Assembly: GCF_001886695.1 (NCBI RefSeq)
Contig: NZ_CP018097.1
Coordinates: 682,001 to 746,000, forward strand
Direction of reading: 5' to 3'
DNA: 64,000 nucleotides
From: Aurantiacibacter gangjinensis
GTDB taxonomy: Bacteria; Pseudomonadota; Alphaproteobacteria; Sphingomonadales; Sphingomonadaceae
In this document: positions 8,338-17,557 of the stretch, in pieces
How positions within the stretch are numbered: position 1 is the first letter of the stretch
Layout: every line of letters starts with the position of its first letter
The notes under the pieces: generated by a model
Database searches by the model: none
The model's input: the letters and a program-made list of their open reading frames with translations, nothing else
Told to the model about the DNA's origin: nothing
Translations under genes and position numbers: made by a program

Positions 8338-8675
8338 GTTTTGGCCACAATCTCGCCAAGGAAGCGTTCCCCATCCGCAATATCGAGCTCCACGATCCAG
8401 AGATCGTCGTCCTGCCGGCTGCGCCTTTGATACCATTCGGAAAATTCGCGCGGATTTTCAGCGCCCTGCTCCTTGGAGAGCATCCATTTCCGGCTGCCGT
8501 CGAGCTGCGGCATGCGCTCGTAAGCGCGCGCCGAAGTGGCGGAAGCGCAACACACGGCCATGATTGTTCCGGCAGTCCGTTCACCTTTTGCGATGACCGT
8601 CGCGAAGCCGCCTGCATTTTCCACCGCGCGGATCAGGCCGGTCACTTCGAGATGGGTAGGGATGCGGTCATCCAT
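8334..8675 (-). CDS. DUF1491 family protein
   Basis: 113-residue cytoplasmic protein. The order LEVTGLIRAVENAGGFATVIAKGERTAG, a tract with CCAS, and a C-terminal DDDLWIVELDIADGERFLGE match the DUF1491 family found in alphaproteobacteria. No function is known for the family. It lies 12 bp downstream of the thioesterase gene on the same strand and is probably the last gene of the hpf-ptsN-thioesterase run. Confidence 0.75.
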   Translation of the reverse strand: MDDRIPTHLEVTGLIRAVENAGGFATVIAKGERTAGTIMAVCCASATSARAYERMPQLDGSRKWMLSKEQGAENPREFSEWYQRRSRQDDDLWIVELDIADGERFLGEIVAKT

Positions 8676-8687
8676 GGCAAATGCGCC

Positions 8688-9194
8688 TCAACGCGATTCG
8701 CCGTTATCGGGCTGGCGGTATCCCTCAAGGCCCGACAGCGCGATGTGGGAGCGCATGAACGTGCCTGTGCCGCGGCCGATTTCCTCACCTTCGGCATCGG
8801 TCAGGTGCGCGTCGGCGATGTAGACGCGACGTTTGCCGCTGATCCAGCGCCCCTCGGCCACCACGCGCCCTTCGCGCAGTGGCTTGGTGAAATGGAGGTT
8901 GAATCCGGTGGTCAGCAGGAAGCGATCCGACACCAGCGAGTTCGCCGCATAGAACGCCGCATCGTCCAGCATCTTGAAATAGAGCGTGCCGTGCGTCGCG
9001 CCCGCCGCGTGGTAGAACCTCTCGCTGGCGGTGAAGGTAATGCGCGCATGGCCGGGTGCGAGAATGTCGAGCCGCGAATCGAAAAGCTGGTTGACCGGCG
9101 CGCTGGCGTAGAGATGCTCCAGCGCGCGGAAATGCGCCGACTGCCCGTCTTGCGGGGCGTTCTCTGCGTCAGGCGGCGTCACGATCCGTCGCAT
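8688..9194 (-). CDS. PaaI/hotdog-fold thioesterase
   Basis: 168 residues with the hotdog-fold signature FYHAAGATHGTLYFKMLDDA, equivalent to the HGG-containing helix of PaaI-type acyl-CoA thioesterases, and a following strand set (TTGFNLHFTKPLREG). The acyl substrate cannot be read from the sequence. The ATG at 9194 is listed; a GTG at 9182, within the last codons of ptsN, is an equally plausible start, and the ORF opening at 9236 is too far inside ptsN. The overlap with ptsN implies co-translation. Confidence 0.82.
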   Translation of the reverse strand: MRRIVTPPDAENAPQDGQSAHFRALEHLYASAPVNQLFDSRLDILAPGHARITFTASERFYHAAGATHGTLYFKMLDDAAFYAANSLVSDRFLLTTGFNLHFTKPLREGRVVAEGRWISGKRRVYIADAHLTDAEGEEIGRGTGTFMRSHIALSGLEGYRQPDNGESR

Positions 9195-9630
9195 TGGTAA
9201 GCACACCATAAAGCGCTTCCGCATCCGGCGCATCATTCAGCGCATTGTGCACGCTGTCATCGCGCACAAGTCGCGAAACGGCCGCAAGCGCATGCAAATG
9301 AGTCGCGCCGCTATTGGCAGGGGAAAGCAGGCCGATTACCAGATCGACAGGCAGGCCGTCGGCCGCGGCAAAATCCACCGGCTTTTCCAGCTTTAGCAGG
9401 GCCGCGATGGGGCGCTGCAGGCCAGGCATGCGCGCATGCGGGATAGCGACGCCGCGCCCGAAGCCGGTGCTGCCCAGATTCTCGCGCTCCTGCAGGTATT
9501 CCAGCACCAATGCCGCATCGAGCGACCACGCTGCCGCGAAAACGGCGCTCAGCTTTTCAAGAATATCGCCCTTGTTATCAGCTCGCACGATGCCAACCGA
9601 CTCAGGCTTCATCAGGAATGTGGAATGCAT
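9169..9630 (-). CDS. ptsN: PTS IIA-like nitrogen regulatory protein PtsN
   Basis: 153-residue EIIA-Ntr protein, phosphorylated by NPr in the nitrogen-related phosphotransferase cascade. The phosphorylatable histidine is visible in GVAIPHARMP. The ATG at 9630 gives the usual family length; the longer frame to 9753 adds an Arg-rich stretch with no homologous look. It lies downstream of hpf, as in the widespread rpoN-hpf-ptsN cluster, but rpoN is not beside it here. Confidence 0.9.
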   Translation of the reverse strand: MHSTFLMKPESVGIVRADNKGDILEKLSAVFAAAWSLDAALVLEYLQERENLGSTGFGRGVAIPHARMPGLQRPIAALLKLEKPVDFAAADGLPVDLVIGLLSPANSGATHLHALAAVSRLVRDDSVHNALNDAPDAEALYGVLTNATDRDAA

Positions 9631-9776
9631 TGCGTAAACCAGGTCTCGTAATCGTCCTCGCTCGCGCAGCGGCACTTCTCCCGCACAGCGCGAAGCGGTG
9701 ATATGTTTGCGGTGTCCCTCCCGGGGAGCAGGTCGGCGACTGCGGCTGCGCAATCAAGCTGCGCCGCGCCCGGCCT

Positions 9777-10346
9777 TCAGGACGGTTCGACCCACCCGAT
9801 CGAGCCATCCGGGCGGCGATACACCATATTATGGCGTCCGGTTCCAGCATTTTTGAAGAACAGCGCGCTGGTGTGGCGCAAATCGAGGAGCATGACGGCG
9901 TCCGAGACGCTGACTTCAGGCACGTCGATGCGCGTTTCGGCGATGACCGGCGGCGAGTCGGCCACGACTTCCTCGTCCGTGTCCGAATCTTCGCCGGCAA
10001 AAATCGTGTAGGCAGCTTCTTCCTCGCGAACGGCATGCGATGCCTGCTCATGATGATCCTTCAGGCGACGTTTATAGCGGCGCAGCTGTTTCTCGATCTT
10101 GTCGGCCGCCTGGTCGAAGGCGACATGCGCATCCTGCGCCTGCCCGTGGCTCTTGAGAATAAGACCATGATTCACATGGAGAACGATGTCGGCGGACAGC
10201 GCCTGGTGCGGGGCCTTGCCGAATGTGACGGTGGAGGAAAGCGCGCGGCTGAAATGCTTGTCGACAATGGTCTCGAGCCGGTCGGAGGCATGCTCCTGCA
10301 AGGCGGTTCCGGTATCGACCTGATGTCCCGACACGCGAATATCCAT
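9777..10346 (-). CDS. hpf: Ribosome hibernation-promoting factor, long form
   Basis: 189 residues. The N-terminal half (about 1-105) is the ribosome-binding S30AE domain, beginning DIRVSGHQVDTGTALQEHA; a linker of about 30 residues leads to the C-terminal dimerisation domain (about 130-188, with TSALFFKNAGTGRHNMVYRR). Long HPF dimerises 70S ribosomes into 100S particles in stationary phase. The ATG at 10346 has AGGAG nine bases upstream, which decides against the GTG at 10352. First gene of the hpf-ptsN-thioesterase-DUF1491 run. Confidence 0.93.
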   Translation of the reverse strand: MDIRVSGHQVDTGTALQEHASDRLETIVDKHFSRALSSTVTFGKAPHQALSADIVLHVNHGLILKSHGQAQDAHVAFDQAADKIEKQLRRYKRRLKDHHEQASHAVREEEAAYTIFAGEDSDTDEEVVADSPPVIAETRIDVPEVSVSDAVMLLDLRHTSALFFKNAGTGRHNMVYRRPDGSIGWVEPS

Positions 10347-10399
10347 AAACACCGTCTCCTATTCTGGTTCTCCCGGTCCCCCAATGTGGGACGCAATTC

Positions 10400-11086
10400 T
10401 CAAGAGGTCCAGAGCGGAGTGTCGAGCGTTTCCAGAAATGCCTTGTGCCGCGCGAGTTCGGCTTCGCTTGCCGCGTGGGGGCGGGGATGGCGATATTCGC
10501 CGATGCGCGGGGCAAAGCGGGTGGCCTGCGCCGCGCTGTCGTCGGTATTGTCGACCGCCAGCTGCAGGCCGATTTGCCGTCCGCCGGTCAGCTCGACATA
10601 GACCTGTGCCAGCAGTTCCGCATCGAGCAGCGCGCCGTGCAGCGTGCGCTGGCTGCGATCGACGCCGTAACGGGTGCACAGCGCGTCGAGCGAATGCTTG
10701 GCACCGGGATGGCGGCGGCGGGCCAGCACCAGCGTATCGACCATCCGGTCCGTGCTGACCGGCTCCCGCCCGCAGGCGGCGAGCTCGAAATTCAGGAAGC
10801 CGAAATCGAACTGCGCGTTATGTGCGACCAGCGGATCGTCGGCGATGAAATCCAGCAGCGCGGCGGCCTTCTCGGCAAAGCGCGGCTTGTCGGAGAGGAA
10901 GCCGATGGAAAGACCGTGGACCTTTTCCGCTTCCATCGGCATGTCGCGATCCGGATTGAAATATTCGTGGAAGGTCCGGCCCGTCGCCACGCGGTTGACC
11001 ATCTCGATGCAGCCGATCTCGACCATGCGGTCGCCGGTGTTGGGATCGAGGCCGGTCGTCTCGGTATCGAAGATAATCTCGCGCAT
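10400..11086 (-). CDS. dnaQ: DNA polymerase III epsilon subunit (proofreading exonuclease)
   Basis: 228-residue 3'-5' exonuclease subunit of the replicative polymerase core. DEDDh motifs are seen: Exo I FDTETTGLDP at the N-terminus, Exo II HNAQFDFGFLN near residue 95, and Exo III with HGALLDAELLAQVY near residue 155. Last gene of the ppsR-maf-aroE-coaE-dnaQ operon, three bases after the coaE stop. The same gene order flanks the Caulobacter origin. Confidence 0.95.
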   Translation of the reverse strand: MREIIFDTETTGLDPNTGDRMVEIGCIEMVNRVATGRTFHEYFNPDRDMPMEAEKVHGLSIGFLSDKPRFAEKAAALLDFIADDPLVAHNAQFDFGFLNFELAACGREPVSTDRMVDTLVLARRRHPGAKHSLDALCTRYGVDRSQRTLHGALLDAELLAQVYVELTGGRQIGLQLAVDNTDDSAAQATRFAPRIGEYRHPRPHAASEAELARHKAFLETLDTPLWTS

Positions 11087-11089
11087 GCG

Positions 11090-11722
11090 CTATATATCGT
11101 CCTCGCCTGCCGCGTCGCGCAAGGGTCCGCAAAGTTTGTCCACCAGAGCCTGCACAGCGGCGCGCGTGTCCTCGAGCGGCATGCCGGTGTCGATCACGTA
11201 GTCGGCGCGGGCGCGCTTGGCGGCGTCGGGCAGTTGCAGGCTCAGGATATGCGCGAACTTTTCCTCGGTCATGCCGGGCCGCGCCATCACGCGCTCCCGC
11301 TGCACGCTTTCGGGCGCGGAAACGACGACGATCCGGTCGACATATTCGGTACCGCCTTTTTCGAACAGTAGCGGGATGTCGAACACGACGAGCGGCGCAT
11401 CGGCATGCCCGGTAAGGAATGCCTGCCGCGCCTGTGCGACGGCCGGGTGCACGATCAGTTCCAGCCGCGCCAATGCATCACGGTCGGCGAAGACGATCTC
11501 GCCCAGCATGTCGCGCTTAACGCCGTTCTCATCGGTCGCACCGGGAAACGCGGCCTCGATAGCCGGCACGAGCTCGCCGCCTGGCCCCTGCATTCGGCGC
11601 ACTTCGGCATCGGCATCGAAGACCGGCACGCCGCAATCGCGAAACATTTGCGCGATGGTGCTCTTGCCCATGGCGATCGAGCCAGTGAGGCCGAGGACCA
11701 GCGGACCGGGCAGGCCGGTCAC
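11090..11722 (-). CDS. coaE: Dephospho-CoA kinase
   Basis: 210-residue enzyme of the last step of coenzyme A synthesis, phosphorylating the 3'-hydroxyl of dephospho-CoA. The Walker A loop GLTGSIAMGKST is at residues 11-22 and DIPLLFEKGGTEYVDRIVVV in the middle is the family lid and substrate region. The ATG overlaps the aroE stop by four bases (ATGA), showing translational coupling. Confidence 0.95.
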   Translation of the reverse strand: MTGLPGPLVLGLTGSIAMGKSTIAQMFRDCGVPVFDADAEVRRMQGPGGELVPAIEAAFPGATDENGVKRDMLGEIVFADRDALARLELIVHPAVAQARQAFLTGHADAPLVVFDIPLLFEKGGTEYVDRIVVVSAPESVQRERVMARPGMTEEKFAHILSLQLPDAAKRARADYVIDTGMPLEDTRAAVQALVDKLCGPLRDAAGEDDI

Positions 11723-12582
11723 GACAGGATCTGGCGCAAGGCCTTGTCGCCATCCTCGCGCGGCGGAGCGACGCCGAAGAACTTCTCGAAGGCTACTGCC
11801 GCCTGTCCGATCAGCATGGAAAGGCCATCCACGGTGTCGAAGCCTCGCTCGCGCGCTTTGATCAGGAAGGCCGTTTCAGCAGGGTGGGTGACAATATCGT
11901 AGATCACGCTGCCGGGCGGGATATGCGAGAAATCGATTTCCAGCGGCGGCTGGCCATGCATGCCGAGCGGTGTCGTATTGACCACGAGGTCGAAACAGCC
12001 TTCGCGGTCGTCGAAAGCAAAATCCGTCGGCTGCGCAAAGTGGGCGAGCGGGGCGACATGGTGGCCGTCCGCCGCGCCGAAATCGGCCAGCATGGCCCGC
12101 GCCTTGGCAACGCTACGTCCGGCCAACACCAGCGTCATCTTCTGCTCCAGCAGCGACGCGACTATCGCCCGCGCTGCCCCGCCGGTGCCAAAAATCCGGG
12201 CCATACGGAACAGGTGGGTGGCGGAGAGTCGCTCGCGCAGCGGTTCGAGAAAGCCCGCAGCATCGGTATTGTAGCCGACGAGGCTGCCATCATCCTCGCG
12301 CACCACCGTGTTCACCGCACCTATGCGCTGCGCAACCGGATCGAGGCGGGAAAGGTGCGGGATGATCGCCTGCTTGTGCGGCATGGTGACATTGCAGCCC
12401 AGCCAGCTGTGATCCTCCGCCCGCTCGGCGAGGTAATCTGCCAGATCATCGCTGGTCACCAGGCAGGAATCGTAGCGCGCATCGCGGCCCAGCTTCGACA
12501 GCCAGTAATTGTGGATCGCGGGCGATTTCGATTGCACAATCGGATCGCCGATGACCTCTGCGTAGGGGCGGGAGCCGGTCAC
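11719..12582 (-). CDS. aroE: Shikimate dehydrogenase (NADP+)
   Basis: 287-residue enzyme reducing 3-dehydroshikimate to shikimate in aromatic amino acid synthesis. Motifs: [10 protein letters not shown] (substrate binding), [10 protein letters not shown] with the catalytic Lys, [13 protein letters not shown] with the catalytic Asp, and a GTGGAARAI dinucleotide loop. The GTG at 12582 is the start: it shares four bases with the maf stop and opens directly on the family N-terminus, while the frame continuing to 12813 only shadows maf. Confidence 0.95.
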   Translation of the reverse strand: MTGSRPYAEVIGDPIVQSKSPAIHNYWLSKLGRDARYDSCLVTSDDLADYLAERAEDHSWLGCNVTMPHKQAIIPHLSRLDPVAQRIGAVNTVVREDDGSLVGYNTDAAGFLEPLRERLSATHLFRMARIFGTGGAARAIVASLLEQKMTLVLAGRSVAKARAMLADFGAADGHHVAPLAHFAQPTDFAFDDREGCFDLVVNTTPLGMHGQPPLEIDFSHIPPGSVIYDIVTHPAETAFLIKARERGFDTVDGLSMLIGQAAVAFEKFFGVAPPREDGDKALRQILS

Positions 12583-13157
12583 GACGGTAGTTCGCCGTGA
12601 TCGCGCAAGGCGCCAAGAACGGGAAGCAGCGGCATGCCGAGGACGGTGAACTGGTCGCCCTCGATCCGTTCGAAAAGCTGCACGCCCATCGCTTCGATGC
12701 GGAAGACGCCGACACATCCGGCAACGGCGGGCCACTCGGCATCGAGATAGGCAGTGATGAAGTCCTCCGACAGCTCGCGCGTGAACAGCATCGCCACCGC
12801 TGGATGGCGCCACACGATCTCGCCGCCGCGCGCCAGAGCGGCAGCCGAATGCAGCTGCATCGCCTTGCCGGAGAAGAAGCGCAGATGTTCCGCGGCCTCT
12901 TCACGGTTTTCCGGCTTGTCGAAACGTCGGTTCTCCACGACGACGAGGGAGTCGCTGCCAAGCACCAGCCGCTCGTCGGCCGGTATCGCCAGCGCCTTGG
13001 CCTCGGCCAATGCAAGCGCAACCTGGTCGGGCCGCGCGCCTTCCATCCCAGCCTCGATGGCGCGCTCGTCGACATTTGCCGCCTGCGCCTCGAATGCCAC
13101 GCCAGCCGCTTCCAGCATGGCGCGGCGCGATGCGGATTTGGAGGCCAGCACGATCAT
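12579..13157 (-). CDS. maf: Maf family nucleoside triphosphate pyrophosphatase
   Basis: 192-residue house-cleaning pyrophosphatase acting on non-canonical or modified nucleoside triphosphates. It begins [19 protein letters not shown], the Maf signature, and has [19 protein letters not shown] at about residues 65-83. It overlaps ppsR upstream and aroE downstream by four bases each, so the operon is read as one coupled unit. The substrate class (Maf or YhdE type) cannot be decided by eye. Confidence 0.92.
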   Translation of the reverse strand: MIVLASKSASRRAMLEAAGVAFEAQAANVDERAIEAGMEGARPDQVALALAEAKALAIPADERLVLGSDSLVVVENRRFDKPENREEAAEHLRFFSGKAMQLHSAAALARGGEIVWRHPAVAMLFTRELSEDFITAYLDAEWPAVAGCVGVFRIEAMGVQLFERIEGDQFTVLGMPLLPVLGALRDHGELPS

Positions 13158-13999
13158 ATCGGTTTCGGCCCCGAGGCCTGCGTTGTCTCGCGGCTTTCGC
13201 GCTCCTGATAGAGCTTGAGGATGGCTGCTGCCGTTTCCTCGATGGAGCGGCGCGTTACATCGATCACCGGCCAGCCATTATCCGCAAACATGCGCCGCGC
13301 GAACGCCACTTCCTTGGCCACCCGCTCCTCGTCGACATAGGCGGTGGAGGTCGTCTCGTTCAGCGACAGCAAGCGGTTGCGGCGAATCTGGATCAGCCGC
13401 GCGGGCGCTGTCGTGAGGCCCACCACCATCGGATGCTTCAGCTTGAAGAGCGATGGCGGCGGCGGACTTTCCACCACCAGCGGAATATTGCCGACTTTCA
13501 GCCCGCGATTGGCAAGGTAGATGCTGGTCGGCGTTTTCGATGTGCGCGACACGCCCGCGAGGATAATGTCGCATTCCTCCCAGTTCTCCCATCCGATGCC
13601 ATCATCATGCGCGATGGTGAACTGGATCGCATCGACCCGCGCGAAATAGGCAGCATCCATGCGGTTCTTGCCGCCGGGCCGGCCATGCGCTTCCTGCCCC
13701 AGCTGCTGCTCCAGCGCTTCCACGATCGGGTCCATCGCCGCAACATGCGGCAGGCCTTCCGCACGGCAGAATGTCTCCAGCCGCTCGCGCGCGGCCTCGT
13801 TCGACAGAGTATAGAGAACAAGGCCGGGGCTGCTCTTGAGATCGTCCATGATCCGTTCCAGATGCTGGACGGATCGGACCATCGGCCAGAAATGGCGTTG
13901 CACGTCGCCATCCTGGAACTGCGCGAGCGCCGCCTTGGCCAGCATTTCCAGCGTTTCACCGGTGGAATCGGAGAGGAGATGGAGGTGCAGTTTCGCCAT
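13154..13999 (-). CDS. ppsR: Pyruvate, phosphate dikinase / PEP synthase regulatory protein (DUF299)
   Basis: 281-residue bifunctional kinase/pyrophosphorylase that switches PPDK or PEP synthase off and on by ADP-dependent phosphorylation and phosphate-dependent dephosphorylation. Seen: [19 protein letters not shown] at the N-terminus, the P-loop-like [16 protein letters not shown] near residue 145, and RNRLLSLNE. The ATG at 13999 matches the family N-terminus; alternatives lie at 14017 and further up. First gene of the operon ending in dnaQ, transcribed away from hemE across the candidate origin. Confidence 0.92.
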   Translation of the reverse strand: MAKLHLHLLSDSTGETLEMLAKAALAQFQDGDVQRHFWPMVRSVQHLERIMDDLKSSPGLVLYTLSNEAARERLETFCRAEGLPHVAAMDPIVEALEQQLGQEAHGRPGGKNRMDAAYFARVDAIQFTIAHDDGIGWENWEECDIILAGVSRTSKTPTSIYLANRGLKVGNIPLVVESPPPPSLFKLKHPMVVGLTTAPARLIQIRRNRLLSLNETTSTAYVDEERVAKEVAFARRMFADNGWPVIDVTRRSIEETAAAILKLYQERESRETTQASGPKPI

Positions 14000-14299
14000 G
14001 TGGATATGTGGAGGCATAAACCACGGGAGCGATTGGCGGACAAGCTGTCTATAGAATTGCCCCCGGCTGCGAACCGGAATCGTGAGCCGGGATGTGCGCA
14101 GCTCGGCAGGATCATCGACAGGCTGTGAACAATGGGGAGAAATTGCGCTTGCCAACGCAGGCTTCGGGATTCGCATGGCGTGCGCCATCTGTTCAAGCGG
14201 GTGCTTTTCCGGCAAAGGCGCGCAATCCCCGCAACCCACAGGGCCAACAGACTCCTAAATCCTATTAAATATATATATTTTTATTGATCGGACTCTTTC
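14000..14299. other. Candidate chromosomal replication origin (oriC) between ppsR and hemE
   Basis: A 300-bp gap with no supported gene lies between divergent ppsR and hemE. It holds an AT-rich tract (about 14255-14287), a DnaA-box-like TGTGAACAA (14124-14132, one mismatch from the TTATNCACA consensus on the other strand), and three GANTC sites (14168, 14250, 14291), the CcrM methylation target. The origin of Caulobacter lies in the equivalent place beside hemE with the same flanking operons. Gene orientation also changes here from mostly minus to mostly plus. Only one good DnaA box is seen, so this remains an inference from synteny. The region must also hold both divergent promoters. Confidence 0.5.
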
Positions 14300-15316
14300 A
14301 TGCCTGGCGTTCTTCTCGACAATCTGGCCGGTCGGCGGACCGAAAAACGGCCTGTCTGGCTCATGCGTCAGGCCGGGCGATATCTGCCGGAATACCGGGC
14401 CTTGCGGGCGGAGAAAGGCGGCTTTCTGGAGCTAGTTTACGATAGCGAGGCGGCGGCAGAGATCACCTGCCAGCCGATCGACCGCTTCGGCTTCGATGGA
14501 GCCATCCTGTTTTCCGACATCCTGATCGTGCCGCATGCGCTGGGGCAAAAGCTCTGGTTCGAGGCGGGCGAGGGTCCGCGCATGGCCCCGCCGCTGGTGG
14601 ATGGTGCGCTGGAAGGGCTGGAAAGGGCCTTTGAGCGCTTCGAGCCGATCTACCGGACCGTGGCCCTCGTGCGGGAGCGTATCGGCCCTGAGGTGACGAT
14701 GCTGGGCTTTGCGGGGTCTCCATGGACGGTCGCGACCTACATGGTCGCAGGGCAGGGCTCGAAAGATCAGGGTGCGGCGCGGGCGTTGGCCTGGCGCGAT
14801 CCTGCAGCCTTCGCCACGCTGATAGGAGCGATCGAGAGCGCGACGGTGGAATATCTCATCGGCCAAATCGATGCTGGCGCCGAAGCGATACAGCTGTTCG
14901 ACAGCTGGGCAGGATCGCTCAGCCCGTCACAATTCGAGACATGGGTCATCGCGCCCAACGCCCGCATCACGGCGGCGATCCACGAAGCGCGGCCCGGCAT
15001 TCCTGTGATAGGCTTTCCCAAGGGCGCGGGCGCCAAGCTGCCGGCCTACGCCCGGGAAACCGGCGTCGATGCCCTGGGTATCGATGAAACGCAGGAGCCG
15101 GACTGGATCCATGCGCAGTTGCCTGCCGACCTGCCGGTGCAGGGCAATCTCGATCCCATGCTGCTGAAAGCGGGTGGCGACGCGCTGGACGACGGTGTGG
15201 CGCGCATTCTTGCGAGTTTTGCCGACCGTCCCCATATCTTCAATCTCGGCCATGGGATCGACAAGGATACGCCGATCCCGCATGTCGAGCGCCTGCTGCG
15301 CGCGCTGCGCGGATAA
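14300..15316 (+). CDS. hemE: Uroporphyrinogen decarboxylase
   Basis: 338-residue heme-pathway enzyme converting uroporphyrinogen III to coproporphyrinogen III. Motifs: PVWLMRQAGRYLPEYR near the N-terminus, with the conserved Arg pair, FGFDGAILFSDILIVPHALG with the catalytic Asp, GFAGSPWTVATYMVAG in the middle and FNLGHGIDKDTPI near the end. No clear ribosome binding site precedes the ATG. It stands next to hemJ and rho, as in the origin-linked hemE cluster of alphaproteobacteria. Confidence 0.96.
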   Translation: MPGVLLDNLAGRRTEKRPVWLMRQAGRYLPEYRALRAEKGGFLELVYDSEAAAEITCQPIDRFGFDGAILFSDILIVPHALGQKLWFEAGEGPRMAPPLVDGALEGLERAFERFEPIYRTVALVRERIGPEVTMLGFAGSPWTVATYMVAGQGSKDQGAARALAWRDPAAFATLIGAIESATVEYLIGQIDAGAEAIQLFDSWAGSLSPSQFETWVIAPNARITAAIHEARPGIPVIGFPKGAGAKLPAYARETGVDALGIDETQEPDWIHAQLPADLPVQGNLDPMLLKAGGDALDDGVARILASFADRPHIFNLGHGIDKDTPIPHVERLLRALRG

Positions 15317-15377
15317 TTTCGCGGATGACGGCGCGCCACTCGCCCCCTAGATACGCGCGATGCAGGAATTTCTCGCC

Positions 15378-15815
15378 ATGACCTATCTCTGGATCAAGGC
15401 CGGCCACGTCATCTTCATGGTGTTCTGGCTGGCGGGGCTGTTCATGCTGCCGCGGCAGATGATCTACATGTTCCCGGCCGCCGCCGGATCGGACGAGGAG
15501 GCGCAATGGGCGAAGCGCAGCGGATTGCTGCGCAAGATCATCCTTACGCCCAGCCTGATCGTGACATGGGTGCTGGGCCTGCTGCTTGCCTGGCAGCTGG
15601 GCCTGTTCACGGGCGGTGCCGGTCTCGGCTGGCTCCACGCCAAGATTGCGTTTGTTCTCCTGCTCACCGGCTTCCACGGCTTCCTGGTCGCCAAGTCCAA
15701 GGCGATGGCTCGCGGCGAGCGCCCGCTGAGCGAGAAGCAATTACGCCTGTGGGGCGAGGCGCCGGGCATTTTGCTGGCAATCATCGTCGTGCTGGTGATC
15801 GTCAAACCGTTCTGA
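15378..15815 (+). CDS. hemJ: Protoporphyrinogen IX oxidase, HemJ/UPF0093 type
   Basis: 145-residue membrane protein with four transmembrane segments, oxidising protoporphyrinogen IX to protoporphyrin IX. Family features are YLWIKAGHVIFMVFWLAGLFMLPR in two parts (residues 3-26), with the conserved His, and a C-terminal LIVKPF-like end. The ATG at 15378 is preferred to 15360 because AGGA lies ten bases upstream; either is possible. Placement after hemE supports a heme role. Confidence 0.88.
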   Translation: MTYLWIKAGHVIFMVFWLAGLFMLPRQMIYMFPAAAGSDEEAQWAKRSGLLRKIILTPSLIVTWVLGLLLAWQLGLFTGGAGLGWLHAKIAFVLLLTGFHGFLVAKSKAMARGERPLSEKQLRLWGEAPGILLAIIVVLVIVKPF

Positions 15816-15990
15816 TTTTCGGCCCGGTAAATTGTGTCAGCGCAGCTTTGTGAATTGACCCGACCCGCCGCCCGGCATATCTGACAGACCATTCCGGCTT
15901 TCAAGGTCGCAGCTTTTTCCGCGACCGGGCCCGCTTTCTCCAAGCCCTCAACGCCCGCCGGCTTCCCAAGTTACTGAAAGACCTACGAAA

Positions 15991-17247
15991 ATGCATTTGA
16001 AAGAATTGAAACAGCGGACGCCGGCAGAGCTCGTCGCGATGGCTGAGGAATATGGCGTGGAAGGCGCCAGCACCATGCGCCGGCAGGACCTGATGTTCGC
16101 CATCCTCAAAGAGGTCGCCGAAGACGGCGAGGAAATCCTCGGCATCGGCACGATCGAAGTGCTGCAGGATGGCTTCGGCTTCCTGCGCTCTCCCGAAGCG
16201 AACTACCTCGCCGGGCCGGACGATATCTACGTCTCGCCGAACCAGGTGCGCAAGATGGGCTTGCGCACCGGCGACACGGTGGAAGGTGAAATCCGTGCAC
16301 CGAAGGATGGCGAGCGTTACTTCGCGCTGACCAAGCTGAAAGAGGTCAATTACGAAGACCCCGATGCGGTGCGCCACCGCACCAATTTCGACAATCTCAC
16401 CCCGCTCTATCCGGATGAGCGCCTGCATCTCGACACCAAGGACCCGATCGTCAAGGACAAGTCGGCGCGCGTGATCGACCTCATCAGCCCGCAGGGTAAG
16501 GGTCAGCGGTCGCTGATCGTCGCCCCGCCACGCACTGGTAAGACGGTGCTGTTGCAGAACATCGCCAAGGCGATCACCGACAACCACCCCGAGGTCTTCC
16601 TGCTGGTGCTGCTGGTGGACGAGCGGCCCGAAGAAGTCACCGACATGCAGCGCAGCGTGAACGGCGAGGTGATTTCCTCGACCTTCGACGAACCTGCCTC
16701 GCGCCACGTGCAAGTGGCCGAAATGGTTATCGAAAAGGCCAAGCGGCTGGTCGAGCACAAGAAGGATGTGGTGATCTTGCTCGATTCCATCACGCGCCTT
16801 GGCCGTGCCTACAACACGGTCGTGCCATCATCCGGCAAAGTTTTGACCGGCGGTGTCGATGCGAACGCCCTGCAGCGCCCGAAACGTTTCTTCGGTGCGG
16901 CGCGCAATATCGAGGAAGGCGGCTCGCTCTCCATCATCGCCACGGCGCTGATCGACACCGGCAGCCGCATGGACGAAGTGATCTTCGAAGAGTTCAAGGG
17001 TACCGGCAACAGCGAAATCGTGCTCGACCGCAAGGTCTCCGACAAGCGGATCTTCCCGGCTCTGGATGTCGGCAAGTCCGGCACGCGCAAAGAAGAGCTG
17101 CTGGTCGACCAGGCGACGCTCAGCAAGATGTATGTGCTGCGCCGCATCCTGATGCAGATGGGCACCGTCGACGCGATGGAATTCCTCCTCGACAAGATGA
17201 AGGATTCCAAGACCAACGAAGATTTCTTCGAGACGATGAACCAGTAA
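15991..17247 (+). CDS. rho: Transcription termination factor Rho
   Basis: 418-residue hexameric RNA helicase. N-terminal helical Rho_N (1-45), cold-shock-like RNA-binding domain (about 48-120, [20 protein letters not shown]), then the RecA-type ATPase with Walker [13 protein letters not shown] (about 175) and Walker [17 protein letters not shown] (about 255). Full usual length. A 175-bp leader precedes it; Rho commonly controls its own leader, but nothing specific is visible. A strong intrinsic terminator follows. Confidence 0.97.
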   Translation: MHLKELKQRTPAELVAMAEEYGVEGASTMRRQDLMFAILKEVAEDGEEILGIGTIEVLQDGFGFLRSPEANYLAGPDDIYVSPNQVRKMGLRTGDTVEGEIRAPKDGERYFALTKLKEVNYEDPDAVRHRTNFDNLTPLYPDERLHLDTKDPIVKDKSARVIDLISPQGKGQRSLIVAPPRTGKTVLLQNIAKAITDNHPEVFLLVLLVDERPEEVTDMQRSVNGEVISSTFDEPASRHVQVAEMVIEKAKRLVEHKKDVVILLDSITRLGRAYNTVVPSSGKVLTGGVDANALQRPKRFFGAARNIEEGGSLSIIATALIDTGSRMDEVIFEEFKGTGNSEIVLDRKVSDKRIFPALDVGKSGTRKEELLVDQATLSKMYVLRRILMQMGTVDAMEFLLDKMKDSKTNEDFFETMNQ

Positions 17248-17250
17248 ATG

Positions 17251-17290
17251 AAAGGGCCGTCCCTCAACCAAGGGGCGGCCCTTTCCTGTT
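17251..17290 (+). terminator. Intrinsic terminator after rho
   Basis: AAAGGGCCGTCCCT and AGGGGCGGCCCTTT form a near-perfect stem of about 14 bp with a short CAACCA loop, starting three bases after the rho stop. The 3' flank is TTTCCTGTT. The A-rich start of the stem also makes it usable from the other strand, so it may separate rho from the DUF1508 gene in both directions. Confidence 0.85.
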
Positions 17291-17334
17291 AGTTCACGCG
17301 GTTTTTGTTGAACCGCAACGTATTAGGTGTACCG

Positions 17335-17502
17335 TTAGCGGAGGTACACAGGTGTGGAAGCCGTCGTGCCCTTCACGAGATTGATCGCGCGGTCGCAGTC
17401 GCTTTCGTTGTAGTACGATTCGCCCGATGCGATGATCTCGTGATTGGCGGCTTTGAGCCGCCAGCGCCATTGAAGCGCCGATTTGTATTTTTCTAAGTAC
17501 AT
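17335..17502 (-). CDS. YegP/DUF1508 microprotein
   Basis: A 55-residue frame with an excellent AAAGGAGGT ribosome binding site 6-8 bases before its ATG at 17502. The sequence QWRWRLKAANHEIIASGESY is the single DUF1508 (YegP) repeat, followed by NESDCDRAINLVKG. E. coli YegP has two such repeats; one-repeat forms occur in proteobacteria. The function of the family is unknown, with a small beta-sheet fold. A longer frame (17294-17530) in another register is its shadow. It is divergent from a MerR-type regulator gene 164 bp away, in a patch of lower GC. Confidence 0.85.
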   Translation of the reverse strand: MYLEKYKSALQWRWRLKAANHEIIASGESYYNESDCDRAINLVKGTTASTPVYLR

Positions 17503-17557
17503 TTCCTACCTCCTTTCTAGCTCCGATCATGGAGCCATGCTCTTTTTAGATGACAGT

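Noticed and set aside
16016-17200. Two-domain fusion or frameshift in rho or other housekeeping genes
   Set aside because: All inspected genes are full length with intact motifs except where stated; no broken gene was found.
17294-17530. 78-codon minus-strand frame overlapping the DUF1508 gene
   Set aside because: Different register; the DUF1508 frame has the ribosome binding site and the conserved domain.
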